Source: Bacteroidota bacterium (GTDB lineage: Bacteria; Bacteroidota; Bacteroidia; Chitinophagales; Chitinophagaceae). Taken from it: a DNA stretch of 7,982 bases. The stretch is taken from positions 1 to 7,982 of the forward strand of contig JAEZIL010000307.1 in the NCBI GenBank assembly GCA_023436685.1. The letters are read 5' to 3'. Numbering within the stretch: the first letter of the stretch is position 1; the number at the start of each line of letters is the position of its first letter. The notes beneath the pieces were generated by a model. It was not told where the DNA came from and searched no databases. It saw only the letters and a program-made list of their open reading frames with translations. The position numbers were made by a program, and so were the translations under genes. Of the stretch, positions 1-6,198 are shown piece by piece.

Positions 1-712
1 CTCCTTGTGCAAAAACTGGTGGCAATTTCGCAAGGGCTTCCAAAGAAGTATCGGCTCGTGGGCCTTCATCGGTATCAACGATATACGAACGTTCCGCACG
101 CTTATTTTTTTCATTTACATATACTTCCTTTACTTCAATAGGTAAGATACCTTTTTTAAAGTGTCCATCGGTAATGGCCTTAATTGCTTTTTGATGTGAG
201 TTGTAGGCAAATTCATCCTGGTCTGCACGAGATACTTTATAGTCATTAGCCACTTGCTCGGCTGTAAGCCCCATGCTTAAATAGTAATCAGCAGCATCTT
301 TAGCTATTTCATAGTTGGGCATAGTGCGCCAGCCGGCAGTAGGTACAAGGCTCATACTTTCCGTTCCACCTGCTACTATACAATCAGCCTGTCCTGTTTG
401 TATTTTGGCTGTAGCTATAGCAATTGTTTCCAGCCCTGACGCACAATAACGATTAACCGTAACTCCCGGTGCCCATTCGCCTATTGCACGATTGGCAATG
501 ATTCGCCCTACCTGCAAGCCCTGTTCGGCCTCCGGCACAGCATTGCCCACAATTACATCGTCTATGAGTTTTGTATCAAGTTGTGGTACAGAGGCAAGCA
601 GTCCTTTAATTACGTCTATCGCTAAATCATCAGGACGATAAAAACGGAAGCCTCCCCGCTTTGCCTTTCCAACTGCTGTGCGATAACCGGCTATAATATA
701 TGCTGCTTGCAT
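1..712 (-). CDS. Acetyl-CoA C-acyltransferase (thiolase), N-terminal part
   Basis: This is a degradative-type thiolase, which cleaves 3-ketoacyl-CoA with CoA to release acetyl-CoA in fatty-acid beta-oxidation; some relatives work in the condensing direction. I translated it by hand from the ATG at 712-710. It opens MQAAYIIAGYRTAVGK and contains the nucleophile motif NRYCASGLE with the catalytic cysteine at residue 90. GGTESMS lies near residue 115-121 and MGLTAEQVA near 150. The His and second Cys motifs of the C-terminal half lie beyond the left edge. About 237 of the roughly 390 residues usual for the family are present, and the frame is open throughout. No Shine-Dalgarno precedes the start. 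A hydroxyacyl-CoA dehydrogenase partner, common next to this type, would lie outside the window. The family call is secure. The precise chain-length class is not. Confidence 0.95.
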   Translation of the reverse strand, partial: MQAAYIIAGYRTAVGKAKRGGFRFYRPDDLAIDVIKGLLASVPQLDTKLIDDVIVGNAVPEAEQGLQVGRIIANRAIGEWAPGVTVNRYCASGLETIAIATAKIQTGQADCIVAGGTESMSLVPTAGWRTMPNYEIAKDAADYYLSMGLTAEQVANDYKVSRADQDEFAYNSHQKAIKAITDGHFKKGILPIEVKEVYVNEKNKRAERSYIVDTDEGPRADTSLEALAKLPPVFAQG

Positions 713-721
713 AAGAGTATA

Positions 722-739
722 TTTAATAGTAGTATTAAA
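722..739. repeat. Inverted repeat upstream of the thiolase start
   Basis: TTTAATA (722-728), spacer GTAG, TATTAAA (733-739): perfect 7-bp arms in an 18-bp element that begins 10 bp upstream of the thiolase start codon. On the minus strand a 7/8 match to the Bacteroidota -7 element (TAATTTTA, 743-736) overlaps its upstream edge, so the repeat would sit around the transcription start, a plausible operator position. The DNA is very AT-rich, so chance cannot be excluded. No repressor gene is visible nearby. Confidence 0.3.
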
Positions 740-810
740 ATTAAACTAGTTGCTGCATAAAGTATAGGTGAAAAAGGTTAAAATTTGCTTATCGCGGCAT
801 TATTATTTAA

Positions 811-844
811 TTGCAACCTGTATAACTAACAAGGTGTAATTTTA
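811..844 (+). promoter_or_regulatory. Weak candidate promoter for the CoA-binding gene
   Basis: TAATTTTA (837-844) matches the Bacteroidota -7 consensus TAnnTTTG at 7 of 8 positions, and a TTG lies upstream at 811-813. The 23-bp spacer is longer than the usual 19-21. If real, the transcript would start about 20 bases before the ATG at 874. The rest of the 713-873 spacer shows nothing else beyond the inverted repeat near the thiolase start. Confidence 0.2.
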
Positions 845-862
845 AATACTTGTTTATTGAAC

Positions 863-868
863 AGGAGG
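863..868 (+). promoter_or_regulatory. Shine-Dalgarno that fixes the start at 874
   Basis: A perfect AGGAGG ends 5 bases before the ATG at 874. The frame is also open back to a TTG at 850, but that TTG lies upstream of the ribosome binding site, so the ATG is the start. Most other genes here have no recognisable Shine-Dalgarno sequence, which makes this one stand out. Confidence 0.85.
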
Positions 869-873
869 TAATT

Positions 874-1236
874 ATGAAAAAGAAAACATTAGTATTAGGA
901 GCTTCGGAAAATCCGCAACGATATAGTAATATGGCCATATTGCGTTTGCTTACATTTGGGCACCCAGTAGTGGCTATAGGTAATAAAAAAGGTAAAGTAG
1001 AAGATGTAGAGATAATTACCGATAAACCCGAAATGGATGATATAGATACCATCACGCTATACCTGAACCCCACCAACCAGAAGCCATATTACGACTATAT
1101 ACTTTCGCTGAAGCCTAAACGGGTAATATTTAATCCCGGTACTGAGAATGATGAACTGGAACGTAAGCTGATACAGAAAGGTGTGATAACACAAGAAGCC
1201 TGTACGCTGGTGATGCTGGGCACGGGGCAGTATTAG
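874..1236 (+). CDS. CoA-binding domain protein (YccU-like)
   Basis: A small single-domain Rossmann protein of 120 residues, the usual length for the stand-alone CoA_binding_2 (YccU-like) family. The N-terminus MKKKTLVLGASENPQRYSN carries the glycine-containing nucleotide-binding turn (GAS) followed by the Arg-Tyr-Ser segment typical of these proteins. Further on are FNPGTEND near residue 87-94 and EACTLVML near 107-114, the strand and cysteine region seen at the end of the family fold. The family binds CoA or a similar nucleotide, and its cellular role is poorly defined. It is cytosolic, with no signal peptide. It is divergent from the thiolase, which hints at a shared acyl-CoA theme without proving it. 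A hairpin terminator follows directly, so it is probably monocistronic. Confidence 0.9.
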   Translation: MKKKTLVLGASENPQRYSNMAILRLLTFGHPVVAIGNKKGKVEDVEIITDKPEMDDIDTITLYLNPTNQKPYYDYILSLKPKRVIFNPGTENDELERKLIQKGVITQEACTLVMLGTGQY

Positions 1237-1265
1237 TTTTGATATATAACTGACAATAAATGTAG

Positions 1266-1299
1266 AAACTGTTTGTAGATTTATGCAGACAGTTTTTTT
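1266..1299 (+). terminator. Rho-independent terminator after the CoA-binding gene
   Basis: AAACTGTTTG (1266-1275) pairs with CAGACAGTTT (1286-1295) as a 10-bp stem with one G-U pair and a 10-base loop. The run of T at 1293-1299 follows, overlapping the end of the stem. It lies 30 bases past the stop at 1236. It ends only 4 bases before the TTG start of the next gene, so that gene either has its own transcript or depends on read-through. Confidence 0.7.
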
Positions 1300-1302
1300 A
1301 TT

Positions 1303-2016
1303 TTGAAGAAGCCTAAGAATATAAGAATAGAAATACCTGAGCCCTGCAAGCAAAGTTGGCATGCCATGATGCCTGTAAATGGTGGACGTTTTTGTGCTAA
1401 CTGCGAACGTACTGTGATTGATTTTACAGGCTATAATGATACACAGCTATATAATTTCCTGAGTAAAGTGGAGAATGCTCATGTTTGCGGTATGTATTTA
1501 GCAAAACAGTTAAACAGAGATTTAATCCCTATTCAGCCGCACAGCAGACTTTATAAATTATTCATCGCTTTAGGACTTAGCATAGTGTTTCTGCCGGTAG
1601 GAAATGCATACTCACAACCACCCGCTGTAAACGTTTTACAAACTGTTAATGTTGATAGTAACACAGGCGATACCATTACCGGAAAAGCACCCATCAGTGG
1701 TGTAGTGTACGACGATAGAGGAGAACTTATGGTTGGCGCCATAATACAAATTATATGTGGCGGGTTAGTTAAAAGTGGCGTATCTACAAATGAAAATGGT
1801 TTTTTCGAGATACTAACTATTGATCCTGGAAGATATACGATCAGGATATCGTCACCAACGTATATTTCACAGCAGGAGGAGATAATAGTAGATCCCCATA
1901 GCCCCTTACAACTAACATTCAAAATGGCACTTTCAAAAACAGAGCTGGAATCTCCCCTAATCATAGGGTATAGAGTTCCCTTAATTGATAGATTCGAACC
2001 AAATAATAAGAAATAG
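1303..2016 (+). CDS. Membrane-anchored Cys-motif protein with carboxypeptidase-regulatory-like domain
   Basis: This 237-residue protein has a Bacteroidota-typical architecture. Residues 11-63 carry the signature IPEPC, W, MxP, GRFCANC, VIDFT and VCG, with Cys15, Cys31, Cys34 and Cys62 arranged as a possible metal site. A hydrophobic segment at about 84-104 is likely a membrane span, ending in an AYSQ sequence that resembles a signal-peptide end. Residues 131-198 resemble the CarboxypepD_reg-like beta-sandwich (ISGVVYDDRGE, then STNENGFFEI, then PGRYTIRIS). The tail contains GYRVPLIDRF. The start is the TTG at 1303. The next Met (residue 22) would remove Cys15 and the IPEPC motif, and no in-frame ATG lies upstream. 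Proteins of this type are generally annotated as hypothetical, and I assign no enzymatic function. The stop lies 2 bp from the convergent anmK stop. Confidence 0.8.
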   Translation: MKKPKNIRIEIPEPCKQSWHAMMPVNGGRFCANCERTVIDFTGYNDTQLYNFLSKVENAHVCGMYLAKQLNRDLIPIQPHSRLYKLFIALGLSIVFLPVGNAYSQPPAVNVLQTVNVDSNTGDTITGKAPISGVVYDDRGELMVGAIIQIICGGLVKSGVSTNENGFFEILTIDPGRYTIRISSPTYISQQEEIIVDPHSPLQLTFKMALSKTELESPLIIGYRVPLIDRFEPNNKK

Positions 2017-2018
2017 CT

Positions 2019-3116
2019 TTATTCTCCACTATAGCTGTGACCCATCCAGATGGCACCGCCAATACTATCGCGACTGGCCCCCGTTGCATGGTTCATAACA
2101 TTCGTTTCTTCGCGCCATCTCAGCGTGCCAATCAAAGCCATAACAAGCGCTTCTTTATAATTTGCCACTTGTTCATAAGGCACTACAACATTTATGTTTA
2201 TTGTCTTAAGTCTTTCACGAAGTTGTTCTGCTAAAAAATTATTTAATGCCCCACCACCGGTTGCCAATAAACTAGCTTCCTCTTTTTCATGTGGGTATCT
2301 TTTTATTGCTTCGTATACCTGGGTCACAATTAACTCTACTGCCGTGCGCAACAGGTTATTTGTCGTATTGTCTGCATCCATTAGTGGTGCAGATAGCTGC
2401 ATGCAGCTATCATTACTTAAGGATTTGGGCGCAGGAAGCTCATAATATTTATTGTTACAAAGCTGTTTTAACACATCAGGCAAAATTTCTCCTGAACGTG
2501 CTATTTCCCCTTCATAGTCAAAATCCTTCCCCTCTCTTTTGGCCAGTGCATTCATTGGTTGGTTACCGGGGCATATATCAAATGCTATCCAATTGTCCTT
2601 CTCTTTAGTGGTCATATTTACAATGCCGCCTATGTTTAGCCAATAGTCGAAATTGCCAAACAATAGTTTATCGCCAATAGGTACAATAGGTGCGCCTTGC
2701 CCGCCCAATGCAACATCCATATTGCGCAGGTCGCTAATTACGGGTAAACCTGTTAAGGCTGCTATAGTGGCTCCATCGCCTATTTGTTTTGTAGTATTGC
2801 TTGCAGGCTCGTGAAATACAGTATGCCCGTGCGATGCTATAAAATGCACTTTGTGGTGCAGGTGGTATTTTTCGATGAATTGATTGACTTGTTCCCCAAG
2901 ATAACGGCCATAAGCGGTATCCAATTTCAGGAAATCGGCCAGTGACATATGGAATGCATTATGTAATGAATCGCGCATTGTCGGCTCATAAGGTATGCAT
3001 TCAGCTTCTATAATATCAAATTTCCATTGCCCGCGTGTTTCTTCCAGTGTTGTGAAAACAATATCCAAACCATCCAGCGAGCTACCCGACATTAAACCTA
3101 TTACATTGTAAACCAT
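2019..3116 (-). CDS. anmK: Anhydro-N-acetylmuramic acid kinase
   Basis: This enzyme uses ATP to open and phosphorylate 1,6-anhydro-N-acetylmuramic acid to MurNAc-6-phosphate in peptidoglycan recycling, in the cytosol. It has 365 residues, the normal length. Diagnostic blocks are GLMSGSSLDGLD (7-18, phosphate loop), ASHGHTVFHEP (94-104), GDGATIAALTGLPVISD (113-129), VALGGQGAPIVP (135-146), FDICPGN (179-185) with the likely catalytic Asp180, LLATGGGALNN (283-293) and the C-terminal EALVMALIG/ATGASRDSIGGAIW region. FDICPGN replaces the proteobacterial FDTGPGN, as I recall for Bacteroidota homologues. The start is the ATG at 3116, with no Shine-Dalgarno. The etherase MurQ, the next step in Escherichia coli, is not in the window. 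Confidence 0.97.
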   Translation of the reverse strand: MVYNVIGLMSGSSLDGLDIVFTTLEETRGQWKFDIIEAECIPYEPTMRDSLHNAFHMSLADFLKLDTAYGRYLGEQVNQFIEKYHLHHKVHFIASHGHTVFHEPASNTTKQIGDGATIAALTGLPVISDLRNMDVALGGQGAPIVPIGDKLLFGNFDYWLNIGGIVNMTTKEKDNWIAFDICPGNQPMNALAKREGKDFDYEGEIARSGEILPDVLKQLCNNKYYELPAPKSLSNDSCMQLSAPLMDADNTTNNLLRTAVELIVTQVYEAIKRYPHEKEEASLLATGGGALNNFLAEQLRERLKTININVVVPYEQVANYKEALVMALIGTLRWREETNVMNHATGASRDSIGGAIWMGHSYSGE

Positions 3117-3133
3117 CGGGTAAAATTAATTAA

Positions 3134-3162
3134 TTGATACCTGTTATTTATTGCGAAATTTG
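3134..3162 (+). promoter_or_regulatory. Candidate promoter for the PaiB-like gene
   Basis: GAAATTTG (3155-3162) matches the Bacteroidota -7 element TAnnTTTG at 7 of 8 positions. A TTG at 3134-3136 lies 18 bp upstream, close to the usual -33 spacing. This gives a short leader of about 10 bases before the ATG at 3180. It lies in the 63-bp spacer divergent from anmK. I see no equally good element for anmK. Confidence 0.35.
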
Positions 3163-3179
3163 AATGAGCTTATTTACAT

Positions 3180-3812
3180 ATGTATAAGATACCTGATTTT
3201 ACAGAAATGGATAGTGAGAAAGTGTTGCAGTTTATGAAACAACACGCTTTTGTGGTGCTAACCGGCAACAATGGCTTAGAGAGTGTAGCCACACAGGTGC
3301 CGGTGTTAGTAGAAGAGCATAACGGGCAAATTATTTTGCGAGGTCACATTATGCGCAATACCGACCATTTTGAAGCATTTGCTGCAAACAATAAAGTACT
3401 TGTATTGTTTATGGGGCCGCATTGCTATGTGAGCTCAAGTTGGTATAAAGAGCGGAATATAGGCTCAACATGGAATTACATGACCGTTCACGTAAGAGGT
3501 CTGATTCATTTTTCGGACGAGGCAGGTACAGTACAACTACTTATTGACCTTACAAATAAATTTGAAGGAGGGGAAAATCCGAAAGAATTAGTTGAAAATA
3601 TGCCAGCTGAATATGTGAATACAATGGTTAAAGCAATTGCAGGCTTTACAATTGAAGTGAAGGAGCTTTACCCAATTTTTAAGCTAAGCCAAAACAGAAG
3701 TGATGAGAGTTATAAAAACATTATATCTCATCTCGAAAAGCAAAATGATAGTGGTGCTGAAGATATTGCGGGCGAAATGATGAATAGGAGGCCACACCTG
3801 TTTGATTATTAA
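3180..3812 (+). CDS. FMN-binding split-barrel protein (PaiB-like)
   Basis: A 210-residue member of the FMN_bind_2/PaiB family, normally about 205 residues. Family blocks visible are MYKIPDF at the start, ATQVPVLVEE (37-46), LRGHIMRNTDHF (53-64), GPHCYVSSSWY (79-89), STWNYMTVHVRG (96-107) and FKLSQNRSDE (167-176). Bacillus subtilis PaiB was described as a negative regulator of sporulation and protease genes, but no DNA-binding domain is visible here. The split-barrel fold fits flavin or heme binding, or an oxidoreductase or stress role, better than a classical repressor. The PaiA acetyltransferase partner of Bacillus is absent. It is divergent from anmK (63 bp) and is followed by a bidirectional hairpin. 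Confidence 0.92.
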   Translation: MYKIPDFTEMDSEKVLQFMKQHAFVVLTGNNGLESVATQVPVLVEEHNGQIILRGHIMRNTDHFEAFAANNKVLVLFMGPHCYVSSSWYKERNIGSTWNYMTVHVRGLIHFSDEAGTVQLLIDLTNKFEGGENPKELVENMPAEYVNTMVKAIAGFTIEVKELYPIFKLSQNRSDESYKNIISHLEKQNDSGAEDIAGEMMNRRPHLFDY

Positions 3813-3822
3813 TATGCATAAA

Positions 3823-3859
3823 TGTAAATAGCCCGGAACATGTTCCAAGGCTATTTACA
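3823..3859. terminator. Bidirectional hairpin with nested palindrome
   Basis: TGTAAATAGCC (3823-3833) pairs perfectly with GGCTATTTACA (3849-3859), an 11-bp stem. The loop holds the perfect 12-bp palindrome GGAACATGTTCC (3835-3846). It lies between two convergent genes (stops at 3812 and 3878), so it could end both transcripts. There is no strong T tract on either side. The 3' arm ATTTACA can also pair with TGTAAAT at 3862-3868. Confidence 0.6.
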
Positions 3860-3877
3860 AGTGTAAATTATCGCAAT

Positions 3878-4030
3878 TTATACAGTGCCGCGCCTGATAA
3901 AGCCAAGCAACAGCGATATGATCGCGATAACAAGTAAAACGTGAATAATGCTTCCGGCATTCCATACAAATGCGCCAAGTATCCAACCGATAACGAGGAT
4001 TACAGCGATTATATACAGTAACGATCTCAT
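3878..4030 (-). CDS. Small membrane protein, DUF5670/lmo0937-like
   Basis: A 50-residue protein starting MRSLLYIIAVILVIGWILGA and ending LLGFIRRGTV. It has two hydrophobic stretches (about 3-22 and 28-44) separated by a short FVWNAGS turn, so it is likely a two-span membrane hairpin. The Ile/Val-rich LLYIIAVILVI start and IIHVLLVIAIIS second helix match the pattern I recall for the lmo0937/DUF5670 family of about 50 residues, whose function is unknown and which is often thought to be stress-related. The frame stays open upstream to 4207. I chose the ATG at 4030 because the upstream extension overlaps the MCE gene start, has no family resemblance, and would more than double the length. No Shine-Dalgarno sequence is visible. 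Confidence 0.8.
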   Translation of the reverse strand: MRSLLYIIAVILVIGWILGAFVWNAGSIIHVLLVIAIISLLLGFIRRGTV

Positions 4031-4136
4031 GATTAAATAGTTTTTTGGTTCATAGTATGTGTTTAAAATATTATGCCAGCCTCGGGCACTGATTTTCAAT
4101 GGTATCCTATAAAAGAGTAATTTAGTAGCCTGTAGC

Positions 4137-5060
4137 ATGAGCGAAAAGCAAAAAAAGAATTTTACTTCTACACTAATAAGTACTGCAATATTTATTGCAA
4201 TTGGCATTGCCGTGTATTATTTTATAAGAAATGATAAAAAGCAAAAGGAGTATGATTATTATGCTTATTTCCATGATGTAAAAGGCCTTGCACGTTCATC
4301 AGAAGTGCAAATAAATGGGGTGCGTGTGGGTAAGATTACCGATGTACAGCTGACTACAGAGCGTATGCTGAAGGTAGTTATCACCACAAAAGAAGGGGTT
4401 CAACTGCCACAAGGCACTGTTGCTTCCCTGGCATCGGGTGGTATGACAGGCGATAAAATTGTGAAATTGCTGCCGGGGAAAGGACCTAGTTTGCCAGACA
4501 AAGCAACACTTATAACAAATTTGGATTCAAGTGTGTTGCCGCTTGAAGTTCGTATAACCCCCATGCTAAAAACTGCAAAATTTATGTTGCGTGGTACTGA
4601 TTCTGCCTTACGTACGTTCAATGTTTTTTTACGTTCAGGGTTGATAAGCTCTACTGTTGCAGATCTAATATACCTGGAAAAAGAAACACGCAGCTATGCT
4701 AAACTATCAGACCGGTACAATACAAAATCGGATGAAATAGTGGCTGATATTAATGCTGCCAATAAATCTGTAACTGAGGTAGCCAATGATTTTAATAATG
4801 TAGGAGCTAAACTTAAAAATGCTGAACAAAGTTTATCCAATACGGCTAACAAGGATTTGGTTGGGAATGTTAAAAGCTTACAAAGCTCTTTTGCTTCTTT
4901 AGGTAAAACATTCAGCAAGTTGAATAGTAGCAGTGCGGCTAACGATAGAAAAACATACACTAATACAAGCTCCTCTCTCGATACGTTAAATAGTAATATG
5001 CAGGAAACCTACAAAGATCCTCCGGGTTTCACCATATTTGGCAGCAGTAAAAAGAAATAA
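4137..5060 (+). CDS. MCE/MlaD-family lipid-transport protein
   Basis: A 307-residue protein with one N-terminal membrane anchor (about 11-31), a single MCE domain (about 38-117) and a long, Asn/Ser-rich, probably helical C-terminal region (about 175-290). MCE features are YFHDVKGLARSSEVQINGVRVGKI (in pieces: FHDVKGL at 45-51, INGVRVGKI at 59-67), ASLASGGMTGDKIV (96-109) and the terminal LLPGKG. MlaD-type proteins are periplasm-facing subunits that bind phospholipid for ABC-driven transport between the inner and outer membranes. The usual permease (MlaE-like) and ATPase (MlaF-like) genes are absent on both sides, so partners must be encoded elsewhere. The tail ends PPGFTIFGSSKKK. The stop directly abuts the stop of the convergent barrel gene. 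Confidence 0.9.
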   Translation: MSEKQKKNFTSTLISTAIFIAIGIAVYYFIRNDKKQKEYDYYAYFHDVKGLARSSEVQINGVRVGKITDVQLTTERMLKVVITTKEGVQLPQGTVASLASGGMTGDKIVKLLPGKGPSLPDKATLITNLDSSVLPLEVRITPMLKTAKFMLRGTDSALRTFNVFLRSGLISSTVADLIYLEKETRSYAKLSDRYNTKSDEIVADINAANKSVTEVANDFNNVGAKLKNAEQSLSNTANKDLVGNVKSLQSSFASLGKTFSKLNSSSAANDRKTYTNTSSSLDTLNSNMQETYKDPPGFTIFGSSKKK

Positions 5061-5744
5061 TTAGAAGTTGCCGAAGATGTACACGAGGCGCAATGCTATG
5101 ACATTATTGAATTGCTGGCCTTGTCCGGCACCACCCCCACCGCTACGGCCTAAACCAAATGGAACATCAGTACGAATGGGTAGCAGTGAATAGCAGAAAC
5201 GAGCATTCAGGAAGAAACCTTTCCACACATGTACGTTTGCATTTAGTAAAAATGAAACATCTGATTTTTTGAAAGGGTGGCTGTCAACATCAAAATTATA
5301 TGATGGCTGTGTTTTTACATTTTCTATCGCACTTATTAACCTGCCATAACTAATGCCTGCCCCAAAATGGTTTTTATGGCCATCTACATAGTAAACACAA
5401 ACTGGCACTTCAGCATAGTTTAGTTTCAGGTCATAGTCGGTAAGTGTAATGCCTGGTACGCCAGAAGCTTTTGGCTTGCCCGAGCTACCTTTCTGTGTAT
5501 AAGATATCTCCATGCTAGCTGCAAAATCGCTACCGAATTTTGTATAGACTATGCCACCCACGTTAAGGCCCACTTTAGCATATCCTGCATAATTATCACC
5601 ATCTACCTGTGTAAAGTTAAAGCCCAGTACAGGGCCACCATAAAAAGTGTTATCACCTTCAACATAGTAGCTTTGTGCGTTCAGATCGCTATAGCAGAAA
5701 AACATAAAAGCTAAAGCGCATAGTATCTGATATATTCGTTTCAT
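5061..5744 (-). CDS. PorT-like outer-membrane beta-barrel protein (paralogue B)
   Basis: A 227-residue predicted outer-membrane barrel of the PorT/OMP_b-brl_2 type. A signal peptide covers about 1-23 (hydrophobic core, then LNA before QSYY). The mature part alternates strands and ends in an aromatic residue (ALRLVYIFGNF), as barrels do. It shares long blocks with the barrel at 6199-6897: FYGG, NFTQVDGDN, AGY, NVGGIVY, AASMEI, QKGS, LNYAEVP, LIS and KSD. An insertion specific to this copy is the Gly-rich loop at 197-209 (GLGRSGGGGAGQG), probably surface-exposed or a turn. It is the third gene of the minus-strand operon, 27 bp after the thioesterase. Its ligand is unknown, and the name refers to the fold only; I do not infer a gliding or secretion role. 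Confidence 0.87.
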   Translation of the reverse strand: MKRIYQILCALAFMFFCYSDLNAQSYYVEGDNTFYGGPVLGFNFTQVDGDNYAGYAKVGLNVGGIVYTKFGSDFAASMEISYTQKGSSGKPKASGVPGITLTDYDLKLNYAEVPVCVYYVDGHKNHFGAGISYGRLISAIENVKTQPSYNFDVDSHPFKKSDVSFLLNANVHVWKGFFLNARFCYSLLPIRTDVPFGLGRSGGGGAGQGQQFNNVIALRLVYIFGNF

Positions 5745-5771
5745 TAGTTGTTATTTAACGCCTGGCAGTAG

Positions 5772-6182
5772 TTAAAATTGTTTGCCTTCAAGTTTTTCAA
5801 CAGCATTTCGTATATCTGTAGGTATAGGAACTGAAATGTTGTTTTGAAAATCGTATGTCACAATTACATCTTTGGCTATAGCTGCCAGGTTGCCTTGCTG
5901 GTCAAATATACGGTGTACAATGCCAAAACTGCTGTTCTTCATAAATTCGATACTGGCTTCAATCAGTATTTCACCGGGATATTCTAAGGGCTTTTTAAAG
6001 TCGCAGGCGGTAGATGCAAGAATAGGCCCTATACGCATTTTGTTATGTAGTTGTGTAAGGCCTATTGTTTCCCAATAGTGCACTCTGGATGCCTGTGCAT
6101 ACTTGAAATACGAGACATTATTAATATGGCCAAACATGTCCATTTCGCTCCAGTCGAGCCTTAACTTTAGTTGTGATGGCAT
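5772..6182 (-). CDS. Acyl-CoA thioesterase, hotdog fold (YbgC/FadM-like)
   Basis: A 136-residue single hotdog domain, the normal length for 4HBT thioesterases, which hydrolyse acyl-CoA to free acid and CoA in the cytosol. The motif SEMDMFGHINNVSYFKY (12-28) carries the catalytic-type Asp15 followed by GHINN, and the central helix YAQASRVHYW follows. The DFKKPLEYPGEI segment (61-72) is also typical of the family. The start at 6182 is supported by an AAGGA ribosome binding site. It lies 16 bp after one PorT-like barrel and 27 bp before the other, so all three are probably co-transcribed. A cytosolic thioesterase between two outer-membrane barrel genes is an odd arrangement, and the substrate cannot be told from sequence. 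Confidence 0.92.
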   Translation of the reverse strand: MPSQLKLRLDWSEMDMFGHINNVSYFKYAQASRVHYWETIGLTQLHNKMRIGPILASTACDFKKPLEYPGEILIEASIEFMKNSSFGIVHRIFDQQGNLAAIAKDVIVTYDFQNNISVPIPTDIRNAVEKLEGKQF

Positions 6183-6187
6183 ATTAA

Positions 6188-6192
6188 TCCTT
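6188..6192 (-). promoter_or_regulatory. Shine-Dalgarno for the thioesterase
   Basis: AAGGA on the minus strand, 5 bases before the ATG at 6182, inside the 16-bp gap after the upstream barrel stop. It supports independent translation initiation of the internal operon gene. Confidence 0.55.
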
Positions 6193-6198
6193 GTACAT

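Noticed and set aside
850..873. TTG at 850 as start of the CoA-binding protein.
   Set aside because: The ribosome binding site at 863-868 lies downstream of it and points to the ATG at 874, which gives the normal family N-terminus.
1551..1964. Minus-strand open frame of 137 codons opposite the Cys-motif gene.
   Set aside because: It is entirely antisense to a gene with recognisable domains, and its translation shows no family motif.
4070..4099. Sigma70-like TTGAAA, 18-bp spacer, CATAAT on the minus strand before the small membrane protein.
   Set aside because: The primary sigma factor of Bacteroidota uses TTTG/TAnnTTTG, not this consensus, so the match carries little weight.
3878..4207. Longer 109-residue reading of the small membrane protein from an upstream ATG at 4207.
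   Set aside because: The added N-terminus overlaps the start of the divergent MCE gene and looks like non-coding translation, while the 50-residue form matches a known small family.
4694..4960. Minus-strand Leu-rich open frame resembling a membrane protein.
   Set aside because: It is the complement of the helical Asn/Ser/Lys tail of the MCE gene; hydrophobicity arises from the antisense codons.
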